Assembly (NCBI GenBank): GCA_013365325.1
Contig: JABVXV010000391.1
Span: forward strand, 1-52,751
Reading direction: 5' to 3'
Length of the DNA stretch: 52,751 nt
From: Dipetalonema caudispina
Lineage: Eukaryota > Nematoda > Chromadorea > Rhabditida > Onchocercidae
Below are positions 36,442 through 46,936 of the stretch, piece after piece; positions within the stretch are counted from its first letter, which is position 1; each line of letters begins with the position of its first letter. Made by a program: the position numbers and the translations under genes. The notes beneath the pieces are model-generated. The model saw only the letters and a program-made list of their open reading frames with translations, did no database searches and was not told the origin of the DNA.

Positions 36442-37500
36442 TGATGATGAAAAGAATGATGAATTTTTGAAATTTTTAAATTCTTTGCAAAATCATATTT
36501 AAATTTTTCAAAGATGCTTCAATAATTATCTCATAAATTGGCTCAAATATCTTTCCATGGTATAGCTTGAGCGTTTGCATAACAAAGTAAATTCATTTTG
36601 ACGATTAATGTCAATTATTTAAGTTTAACTTGTTTACATTTATTTTACATTTGCTACTACATTCAGTTGTTCACATGTCTTAAACATGACAATAATTCTG
36701 AAAACAATTAATTATCCGAAGGACGAAACAACTTATTGATCAATTGGAATTAAAAATTAATTGATTTCCATTGGTTTTTGTAACTTATTTGAGTGTAATT
36801 CAAATAGTTGCACAACTATTAACATTAGAATTTTTATTATACATCATCATAATTCATTGAAATATTGCTAAATTGTTTCCCATTTCTTTTCTTCTTTTAT
36901 TTAACAAATGATGAAGACTTAAGGCAAAAAGTTGATATAGATAATTTTATGCACCATAATTAATGAAGTAATTAACTATAAATTAATTTCAAATAACAAG
37001 CTTCAAATATTCACAATCGTTTTTTGGCCATATTTCTGTGATTACAAACAGAATGAAATAGTTTTGTGACATATAAATTGAAAAAATTTTTTTTAGAAAG
37101 AATGAGACAGGTCGAGAATTACAATCCAATCGAGATTAATGAAGAAATTTTTGTTGAATTGCGAGAAATTAGAAAGGTGTAATTTGAGGAAATTAGAAAT
37201 CTTAACAAATTTAAAATCTGAGAAATTTACAATACTGGAAAATTTTTAAAATTCTCGGCTCATTCATTTATCTTTTTTTTAACATTTGCATCAAAATGAT
37301 GATGTTTCAAAAGAGTTGTAAACATTATATATGATGAATGCAGACAGACGAAATCAACGAAATACTATAATACTAGCTTAGCTAATGACCCTAAGAAAAA
37401 ATTTCTATTCTTACAAATTATCCAACAATACAATTTTACTAAAGATGAAAAATTTACATCATCATCAAATTTGAATGAAAAAATTTGTATGTTATCTTAA

Positions 37501-40500
37501 TCAATATCGCCAGTATCGAAATTTGGCATTTTGTCGGAGAATTGGAACTGTTTGTGGTTGAGGCGTTGTTGTTATTGGTTGGATTATTTCTTGCGTTACA
37601 CTTTCGATCGCTCGACCATGGGATGATGATGCTGATGATATGCCAGAATGTTCAACTGTGCCACCTAAAGAGCTAATTGAATTACTAATTTATAACTGAT
37701 ATAGATATATATATTTGAAAATAAAAAAAATATATAATACTTAATGATATAATTTATTGATTGGTCATCGTTTTTTTTTCCCCCTAAATCCATCAATATA
37801 ATACAGTAAACAATTGAGAAGTGTTAATAAATTAATTAGTTCATTGTATGTAATTAAATATTGCCTACTCTTGTGGAATATTTATATTTTCATTTAATAT
37901 CTGAAAAAAAAAAAAAAAAAAAAACTTTTCCCGTTCACATGACAACAATCGTTTTAAGTTAAAAATTAAAAAAAAAAATTATGGGAATAATTTACCATCA
38001 GGAAGAGTTACTTGATCAACACCTTCTGCGAATCGTCCTGGTACTGGTGGATTTTCCGGTGGTATCAGAGGTGATTGTGCACCACCCAGAGTAGAATCTC
38101 TATATTGTTGCTGTGGAGGATTTAATCCTTGACCATCACTATATGATCCTGGTGATCTTGCTGATACTTCAAAGGATGATGAAGGTGCAAATGATTGTCC
38201 TGATGGTGCTGCCTGTGATCCACCAAATGATGATGATGATGATCCTGCTTGTGGTCCATAAGGTGAGGGAGCATTAAATGACGGTGCTGCATAACCTCCA
38301 CCGGTTCGATATTCAGGACCACCAGGACTACCAGGACTACCAGGACTACCAGGACTACCAGGACCACCAGGACCACCAGGACCACCAGGACCACCAGGAC
38401 CACCAGGACCACCAGGACCACCAGGACCTCCTGGAAATAATGGTGGACTTGCGTACCTAAAAATATTCAATTTAAAATAAATGAATGATATTCTTATTTG
38501 AATACATACCAAATGTTTGGTACAATCAATATTTTTGAATTATTAATTAAAGTTATTTGATAAGCATGCTTTCCAGTTTTTAATTATATGAAATTATGCG
38601 CATAATTCTTTTATTTCTATAACCTTTACCATTTCATTTAATTTAAATCAATGATGTCGAAATAATACTAAATAAATGCTTTCATTATCGCTTCTAATTT
38701 TATTGAATTTTTCAATTTTCAAATAAAAGAAAAATGCAAGTTTTCATCTCTTTATCTTTCAATATTCATTTCTGTTTTTTTCTTTTCGCTTTTTTTTTTT
38801 TTTTTTTTTTTTTGATAAATAATTAAAATTAACTTACCCTCCTCTACCGCTAGGAGCTGGACCTCCACCACAAGGATGTCCACCGCATAATTGTTGTTGT
38901 GGTTGACAACAACCTCCTCCCAATCCACCAAGACATGCTGATGCAGGATAAGCTAGCAGAATTGGTATTAGCACAAATTCCTTAATTATTTAACTAATTT
39001 TTCTTTTGCATAAAAAGGAAAGAAAAGATGATCTTTAGTTAATATTTTCAATATGATAACATTATCAGAATTTTTGTCACATTGAGAATAACACAACGTA
39101 AATGTAACACTTATTCGTATTAATCATTTAATTATAATCGTTTGTTAATTAATTTATTAATTGACCAATTAATTATTTTGTGATTGATTGTCATCAATGT
39201 TAGTAGTATCTTATCGTATTTTTGATATATTACTATAGAAGTAATATTAATCTGCTATTGCTTATTACTTTAATACCATTTAAAAATGAAAAAATAAGAA
39301 GATAAAATATTTTTCAAAAAACGTCTAATACTGTCACTATCTATTTTTATCTTTTACTTACAATCCTATCCTATAAGACTTACGTTACAAATATTTTTGT
39401 ATAAACGACAATTTAGTAATTTTTTTTCTAAATAGCAATTTAATTTCCTTATTTGCTCTTATATTTTAAAATTCTGCACTTTTTTTTTTGTTGTTTGTTT
39501 ATTCTAATTATGCATTACTTATGTATTTCAAAAAAAAAAAAAAAAGGAGGAAAATTTATTAAAAAAACTGACTTTTTTTGTTAAAAATTGGAAAAAAAAA
39601 CGAGAAAAATTTGCAAGAGTCTGTTATGCAAATTTAAAAATGTATTATATTGCAAAGATTGTAATAGAAGTGATCAATTGTCAATGTATTTGTCGTCACT
39701 ATTATTATTGAGATATTGATGAAAGTATCGCATGTATAATTAATTTGAAGATTTTGCTCGCTCAAAAAATTCTGGAAAATTTTAGATGAAACATTTTTGT
39801 TGTCATTTGTCATGTTTAAAAATAATAATGAAATTCTAATTTGAATATTTAGAAAATCTTCCAAATCTAAGATCTTACTTCTTTTTTTTTTTCACGAATT
39901 CATTTTCTTCTTTCTATGATAAATTTTTAACTCCAATCCTAAAGCTTTTTTATTTGATATCAATGAATAGTTTTTGTATTTTCACTATCATCAAAATTTG
40001 GAAAATTTGTGAAATTTTCGTAAAATTTGGTAGAATTAAACTTTTTTGTTCTTATTTTTTCAAACAATTTTTTCCTTTTAATATGAAGATAACATTTCTT
40101 TTTCTATTGAAATTCTCAAGAATTTAATAATATTCTACAAATATCAATACTTCACAGCTGTTAACTTTGAAAATTTCTAAAAATGAAATTCTAACAACTT
40201 TCAAGGAATTTATTAGCGATCATTTTGCAAAATTATTACTTAACAAATGATCATTTGAATAGATAGGTATGCTGAATTGTCATTATAATAGCATATAGCA
40301 TGGATATACTAATTACAAACGTCTTATCATATTTTGCATGCTATGCGATTATGCATAAATTTAATATTTCAGGGCTAATTTTTTTTTTCTTAATTACTTA
40401 TTAATTACAAACTGAACGTTATTTCATAGTTAATGTAGTTAACAAAATTAGGCACGTACTGTAATGATGCTCAAATGTAAGAATATTACGTAAGATTATC

Positions 40501-41735
40501 AAATAATTACGAAGGTAAGAAATCTATCTATAATTAAATTCGATAAAATTAAGATTTTACTGAAATGTATTACTGATAAAAATGCAGGAAACGTACGTTT
40601 ATTACGTAGAATTATCAAATGTTACTAAAGTGAATGAAAAATGGAATCGGTATACAATAAAATAAAGTTCTACTACTTATTCATTTCAATTGAGATAGAC
40701 TATAAAATAAATCTAACTTATATATTTACATATCATTATCAGTTATCATACGAATCTTTTATTCATGACAGTACGAAAAATACTAAATGATTTCATATAA
40801 TTTTGATTGAATCAAAAATTCAATTCTTGTTTTTTATTCCTTTTACAATAATAATGAGTAATTCTTTTGTCTATATATATATATATATTATAAAAATAAA
40901 TTTATTTCAAATTATACAAATATTATTATTATTAGATTAATTTGAATAAAAGTAAACAATTTTGTTTGCAATATTTCGATGAAAAAAATTTTTACAAACA
41001 GAATTAGCATTTATATTTATTCTTCAATTTAAATATTCTTTAATTATTTAAATGCCAAAGTATTCCTTTTCTTCCTTCTCATTTAATTGCTAATTTCTAC
41101 AGTTAAATTTCATCGGGTTACTTATAGGTAAATCGTTTGGTAATTAAACTCATTCAGTCAAGTATAAATATTGTCAACGAATAAAATAATGACAGTATGT
41201 AATAACTCATTAATTAATAATTATTGCTATTGCTTAAGATAACAATATATATAAATGAATTTAGATTACAATAGGAATAAGAGTACTAGATTAAATTTAT
41301 TCCTTTATTTTTGTTTTAAGATAATCCAATATTTATTTCGGAAACATACACTTTTTTTTTTCCTTTTCCACTGCAATCCATAATATACTTAACATTAATT
41401 TTTAAACTTCATTTTTTTTTTTTTTTGAAATTATGAATTTAAAATTTACGTATATGCAAGGTAGATATATCACGAAAAAAAAAAAAAAAGAGCGCAAATT
41501 AGTTAGTAATCAATTACACTTTTTAAAAAGTGTTTAACTGTTTAACACTTAAAATATTCGTAGGTTTCTTCTTGTATGAATCATTAAAAATATTTCATAA
41601 CTTACCTTTTTAATTAAATGGGATTATTGTAAAATTTTCTAACTTTCAATAAAACTATTAGCTATAGTATTCTTTTTATTAAATTAAAATTAAAAACTTT
41701 AATGAAAAAAAAAAAATGAAATTTCAACTAACCAT
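37501..41735 (-). CDS. Secreted Cys-rich, Gly/Pro-rich collagen-like protein, 4 exons
   Basis: Proposed minus-strand exons: 41735-41733 (ATG alone, donor GTTAGT), 38980-38838, 38456-37996, 37664-37501; 256 aa. The signal peptide is [16 protein letters not shown]. The mature N-terminus has five cysteines: C-x7-CC-x6-C-x4-C. Exon 3 has 12 collagen-like triplets (PGG x7, PGS x4, PGG) and a Ser/Gln/Pro-rich low-complexity region. The tail in exon 4 ends AKFRYWRY. Exon 3/4 joining is phase 1 (GAT G|GTAAAT to TTTAG|GT GGC). Skipping that splice instead ends the protein at LPDGKLFP (TAA, 37979). The body is well supported; the one-codon first exon, 2.75 kb away, is inferred because exon 2 lacks an ATG and needs a phase-0 upstream exon. 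It resembles nematode cuticle or extracellular-matrix proteins; the exact family is not recognised. Confidence 0.62.
37753..37758. terminator. Minus-strand AATAAA lying in the last intron of the collagen-like gene
   Basis: TTTATT on plus reads AATAAA on minus, 221 bases past the alternative stop at 37979. It could serve the short isoform that reads through the exon 3 donor, but it lies inside the intron of the four-exon form. Confidence 0.3.
38312..38432. repeat. 9-bp coding minisatellite (Pro-Gly-Gly/Ser)
   Basis: Plus strand ACCAGGACC/ACCAGGACT repeats with period 9, encoding the collagen-like triplets on the minus strand. The block of Ser-containing units is contiguous, pointing to stepwise duplication. 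Confidence 0.92.
38981..41732 (-). other. Proposed long first intron of the collagen-like gene
   Basis: 2.75 kb, very AT-rich, with many poly-A/T runs. A second possible start-plus-donor (ATG|GTATTA) lies near 39275, and a strong donor AAG|GTAAGT near 41625 has no ATG in frame. These are alternatives for the first exon. Confidence 0.4.
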
Positions 41736-41760
41736 TGTAGAATAAAATCCGTTTTTTTTT

Positions 41761-41814
41761 TCCTATTTCTTTCTTTCTTTCCCTCTCTCTCTCTCTCTCT
41801 CCCTCTCTTTCGCC
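41761..41814. repeat. (CT)n pyrimidine tract
   Basis: CTTT/CT-rich tract; GA-rich on the minus strand, within the presumed 5' UTR of the collagen-like gene. Confidence 0.85.
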
Positions 41815-41970
41815 TCACTTGACAAAATGTAATTTATCGTTTGACGATGAACCGATCAGTTAACAGCAAATGGTTAAATCCGCTTGACAACTATAGTGAT
41901 AATTGTGATAATGGAAGTTTGGAAGTTTACTGATTGGAATATAACTGGTAATTGGAACAAAAATTATACC

Positions 41971-41979
41971 CTTTATATA
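41971..41979 (-). promoter_or_regulatory. TATA-like box of the collagen-like gene
   Basis: Minus strand reads TATATAAAG, about 240 bases upstream of the proposed ATG at 41735. The distance implies a 5' UTR of roughly 200 bases. Confidence 0.35.
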
Positions 41980-42207
41980 TTGGAGCTTGCGGCGATAATT
42001 TGTGAACATAGTTGAAAACCAGCGGCGCCAAATCTTCATCTAACCTTTCTCCTCCCTATTTCCGCTATCTTCTCATTTATCAAACTTTTCCAATCTGTCA
42101 TCTCATATTTGATACATGTATATCTCAAAGCTTGATATCCGAATTTTGTAAGTTTAAAATAAAGCCCTAAAACTATCATCATTTAATTTCCGTAATTCTA
42201 TCAAATG

Positions 42208-42215
42208 TGACGTCA
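42208..42215. promoter_or_regulatory. CRE palindrome TGACGTCA
   Basis: A full 8-bp CREB/ATF consensus site about 230 bases upstream of the TATA-like box of the minus-strand collagen-like gene. Confidence 0.35.
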
Positions 42216-42443
42216 ACATCATCGTATATTGCCATTTGATGTCCCATTTTATGTTAACTATCCCGTGAATGATGTTGATAATGATGATGATGATGATAAA
42301 ATATGCAAGTTTCCATTAATATCATTGATATGATTTGGATAAGAATGATTATACATCTTCAGATAATTGATACTAATTAATTTTTTCTTGTTTTACACTG
42401 TTCAATCCTTGCTTATCTCATAAATTTCATTTATTTTATTTCA

Positions 42444-42476
42444 ATTCATTTCAATATAATTGATATTGAAATGAAT
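42444..42476. repeat. Perfect inverted repeat, 14-bp arms
   Basis: ATTCATTTCAATAT (42444-42457) and its exact reverse complement (42463-42476) flank a 5-base spacer AATTG. Confidence 0.9.
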
Positions 42477-45400
42477 AATGTTTTGTTTTGTCAGTATCAT
42501 TAATTGATAGATAAAACTATGCAATCAATTTAATTTTATCCTAATGCATAGCATGAAAAGATTTTGATACAATTACATTTTAAATAATTTATTCTCAGTG
42601 ATACTTTGTAGAAAATAAAATCAATAAATTTACACTTAAAATTTTGGGATGATTAATTAATTAATCAGATATCATGAAACATTATGTTACTTTAAGAAAG
42701 GTGAATAACCGATCTTCATGATATGTTTGGTAGAACAAATTGATATAATTTCAATCAAATGGAATAAAACAAAAGAAAGAAAGGAAAAGAGATTTTGCCG
42801 ACGGGAAAATAGTTTATTTCGGATGATATTTAGATTCATTGTTAAGTTAGATGAAAGATCGAAGATTAGCTAATTAACTGAAATCAAAGTGATAGCGATC
42901 AATGTATTTCAACTTCTCTTATTTTACAAACAATAAATGAAATTATTTTCCAAAAATTTACTACATAAGAATTACTAATCACTTTCACATAGTCTAGCAC
43001 CATAGAAAAAAAAAAAAAAAAAAATCCCACAAGATAAACAACAATTCAACAGTGTAATAGAGTAATGGAAAAAAAAATTTTTAATTCTTAATTTAATCCT
43101 TTTATAAAAATTATTAAGTATTTAATTTGTAAAACCAATTATCTTATAATTAATTTATTTTCAAATTTTTATAAAACTAATACAAACATTAAGAGCTTTG
43201 ACAAAATCATTTCAATAAAAAATAAAAGTTGAAAGTGAAGTAATACACAATTATGCTTTTATATTAAACATTTCCTTTCATCGTTGGAAAAGATAATTTA
43301 CATATTTATGCCACCAATATCAACAACTTTATCTTTAACTTTAGCTGAATCGTACAACAAAGCGGGATGAAATCATTTAATGAACTTTGCGGTTGCATGG
43401 CTGCAATGAATTATTTTACAATTATGACGAATAAAATTATTTAAATTGATATTGTTTGAATAATAATTATTTCATTTATGTATTCTTTTCCATACATTTA
43501 GCAACAGGCGCCACAATTGTAAGATTCAAAGTTAGTTAATTTTACAACTATACAATCAACGAAACATATTTATTTACCTAATTTTAATCTAACTTCAATT
43601 CTTATCCTTATGACCTTTCACCCTTCAATTTTTAACCTTCGAAAGTTTATGAGAAATGCGTTATGAATACAATGGCTCAGATTTTAATCATTAACCTTTT
43701 AAAAAGATGAAATTTTCCTGGTTTTGTTGCATCTTTTTGACTTTGCACTAGTTTTATCCTTTAACTCTTGCTAAGTTCATCATTTTATAAATTGATTTTA
43801 GCATTTTAAATTAATTTTGGAATGAAAAAATTATATTCTATAAATTGATACTTTCTTGAGTTACATACCAAACATAATGCTGCTGTGATCACAATCACAA
43901 GTATGACACATTTTGAGATGTAATCAAATATGAGATAATGAATTAATACTTTCAATAGTCTTAAAATGATCTGTAGTATTGGTTTTTGTGTCAATCAATT
44001 GATCATCAATACCTGATATTTTATTGATTTCAGCAATTAAAAAGGAATTAACAAAATTAAATTTTATCAAACAATTTTAGGATATCACGTAGAAAATAAA
44101 TTAAAGAGGTTATCATAATAGTTTTATGATAACGAAAGTAAAATAGTAAGTGTGGGAAAATTCAATTAATAAATAGATTATCATAAATTAGTTTTCTTTT
44201 TCGTTTCAGATTTATTTTCATGTTTTACTATATTAAAGATTGAGGAAGACTAAGAAAAGTAATATTAAACAATTAGTAGAATAGATAAAATTAGTTTTGA
44301 CAAACTGCAATTTAAATCTTACGCATATAATTATGCAAAAACTATTATCATTCAGTGATTGATCATCGATTTTCTCCTGTTTGTGCAATACTAACAAGTG
44401 TTAAGCATGTATGAAATAAATAATGGAAACTTTGAAATTCTGAATTTGTTTATTTATTTCTCTTTTATTACATAATTGTCAAAATGTTTGAAAATTAGGC
44501 AAAAATTATCGAAACTCACCTGTAACTTTTGGAATGTTAAAGAAATTATAGCTATGATATTAACTTTTAAATTGCTACGAAAAATTTCAAATACTTTGCT
44601 TTTTCCCTTTAAAATCACAAAATATTATGAGAAAACTTTGCTTTTTATCATACAAATGAAAATGAAATGGATAAAATAAAAACTTTAAATTAAATTTGAT
44701 TTTACAAACGAAAACGAAATGAAAGAAAACAAAATCAAAAGTTTACACTTCATTTAAATGAATTAAAATTAAAAACCCAGAAATAGAATATTTATTTTCT
44801 ATAGCTCTTTACAAATAATCTATTTGTATTAAATATTACTGGAAATACTGGAAATTGACTTTTTTTTCGTCAAGTGTTGAATTTGGATAATTATTGCTTT
44901 ATTTTCAATAGATACCTCTATTTTCCATTTACTTCTCATTTTTTGTTTCATTTCATATTTTATTTTTATAAATCGTAAACTTTCAAAATTTTGCAAAAAA
45001 ATTTTATCCCTAAATGATAACGATTAATTTGATCATTGTTCAAAATCGACTTATTTGTTGATAGATAAGATTAGCACAAACTAATTGCATTATATTTCAA
45101 TATGTAAATGAAGAATGAAGCACAAAACAAACCACAACCAATCATTTTTATTGAAATTCAAAATGGAAATAATTTTTATTGGATTGATTAAAAAAAAAAC
45201 AATCCCAGAAGTACTTGTAAAAATGTTATTCAAATTCACTGATTTGTATCATCTTAACTCAATAAAAAAAATGAAAACAAAATGTGAAATATAAAAATGA
45301 TAAAGTTTGAATTAAAATGTAATACCTTATTTCTATTCAAATGAATGATATTTATTTTGATGAGCAAAATTTTATTAATAAAAATAATGGATGAATATTA

Positions 45401-45705
45401 TTCATATGCGTATGTATCAATGATAACCATACAATAAATTTTACATTATATGGTAATTCATTTCAAATTCAAAGAAATATGTAAAAATGTAATAAAAAGA
45501 TTTCAATTATCTCATATTAACTTGAAATTAATTAAAGTTAATTGTGCAAAAATGAAAGGAAAAATTAATAGAATATGAATGAAAGATGACAATTATTTGT
45601 ATATATCTCCGATATAATAAATCGAATAAATGGATATTCTTCTTCAAATATGATCCAATATTTTTTTTGTTTTTTAGATATCAGATATTCATGATCTTGT
45701 CCATT

Positions 45706-46936
45706 TCAACGACCAAATGGAAACGGTTGTCCAAATGGTGCGCCAAATCTGAAAGTTGAAATTTTAACTTCATTAATTAATGAGAACGATCAATTTTATT
45801 ACTCTTATTTCGTGATTATCACGATGATATTTTATCCAAATTGAAGGTATAATCCAATGATTGATGATAGCAAGATAAATCTGATTAATTTATTAATTAA
45901 ATTGAACCACCCATTGATGAATCATCAATTGTATAAAAGAGGAAAAAAGTGAAGCATTTGGAATATCCTAAAATATATTTAATCAATTTTCGAATTGTAT
46001 CATGCATGTCATGTGAATGAAACAAAAGTTACATTAGTGATGTTACGATTATTTAATTATTCAAATTCTTATCAGTTAATTCTCTCAGGATACTTCTAAT
46101 TGCATTATAAATCAAAGAGGTGAAATAATCTATCTGATATCTGATTTAATCTATCAGATTTCATTAAATTAGCACCAGTTCGATTGGTTTAGGATAATGA
46201 GCAGTTTTGTTTGTAATCATCGACTAAAAGTATTAAATTAGTTAATATTGCAAACTGATAATCCCTATCATATATCAATCAACTCATTTCTTATTATTTC
46301 CAATATAATATTCTAATCCATGGCTTTCTCATATAATTTTAAAAGTTAGGAAAAAAAAAAAAAAAAAAAAACCCTATTGCACCGACCCTGTGCTGCACGG
46401 TGGTGGACTTTTGCACTGTTGGCAACAACTGAAGCATGCATAGCTTATTCTTGCAATTACAATTAACAATAGAATTAGTAACATCTGAAGATATAATTTG
46501 TTAAAATTAATTTAGATATTCATTTAAATGTTTAAATTACACGGCTAAATTTGTTAATTTAATAAATTAGACTAGATATGATGCTTGTTTTTCGTTTTAG
46601 CACTTCGGATTAACATTCATTGATTATTTGATACTTAAAAATTTTCCAATAAATTTATTTTTCAATAGAAATTTTCCAGTAATTTTATTTCTCAATAAAT
46701 TTTTGTAATTCCTTAATGCTCGAAATTTTTTGATGAAATAGTATGCTAAAATAATAATATCATAACAAAACTAAATAATACAACATAAATAGAGATTAAA
46801 TAAACCAATTAAATAAAATAATGCAAAAAATTTTTAATTTTATACGCATATATTTTAACTATTCACAGTTTTATTTCAAAGGTACACGTATAATTAGGTA
46901 TATGATGTTTACTTAACTTACCTGAATTTGAATCAT
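45706..46936 (-). CDS. Secreted cysteine-rich peptide precursor, 51 aa, 3 exons
   Basis: Minus-strand exons: 46936-46922 (MIQIQ, donor CAG|GTAAGT), 46484-46387, 45748-45706 (stop TGA). Product: MIQIQMLLILLLIVIARISY then A-CFSCCQQCKSPPPCST then GFGAPFGQPFPFGR. A strong hydrophobic signal peptide is followed by a likely cut after A21 and a 30-residue mature peptide with five cysteines (C-x2-CC-x2-C-x5-C) and a Gly/Pro/Phe-rich, Arg-ending tail. Exon 2 to 3 is phase 2 (ACA GG|GTCGGT to TTTCAG|A TTT). Without that splice the frame ends CSTGSVQ at a TAG. Exon 2 could also start translation itself, as its acceptor is directly followed by ATG. The exon phases match those of the collagen-like gene at 37501-41735. 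The function is unknown; a cuticle or secreted signalling role would be guesswork. Confidence 0.6.

Larger units (their letters stand above)
33512..37500. other. 4-kb AT-rich gene-poor region
   Basis: Holds a 45-bp minisatellite, a TG microsatellite, poly-A at about 35489-35511, and scattered short open frames (55 codons at 33617-33784 on plus, 75 codons at 35603-35830 on plus, 50 codons at 36289-36441 on minus). None has a recognised domain. Confidence 0.5.
41980..45705. other. AT-rich spacer between the two secreted genes
   Basis: Contains a CRE-type TGACGTCA at 42208-42215, a GAT trinucleotide run near 42280, a perfect inverted repeat at 42444-42476, and two small coding-like patches on the minus strand at 43298-43372 and 43498-43569. 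No complete gene could be assembled. Confidence 0.5.

Noticed and set aside
38122..38421. Val/Leu repeat ORF and the Gln/Asp-His repeat ORF over the collagen-like exon
   Set aside because: Shadow frames of the 9-bp coding minisatellite; the Pro-Gly-Gly frame alone continues into spliced flanking exons.
41847..41933. 28-codon plus-strand ORF (MNRSVNSKWLNPLDNYSDNC...)
   Set aside because: Lies in the presumed 5' UTR/promoter of the minus-strand collagen-like gene and has no independent support.
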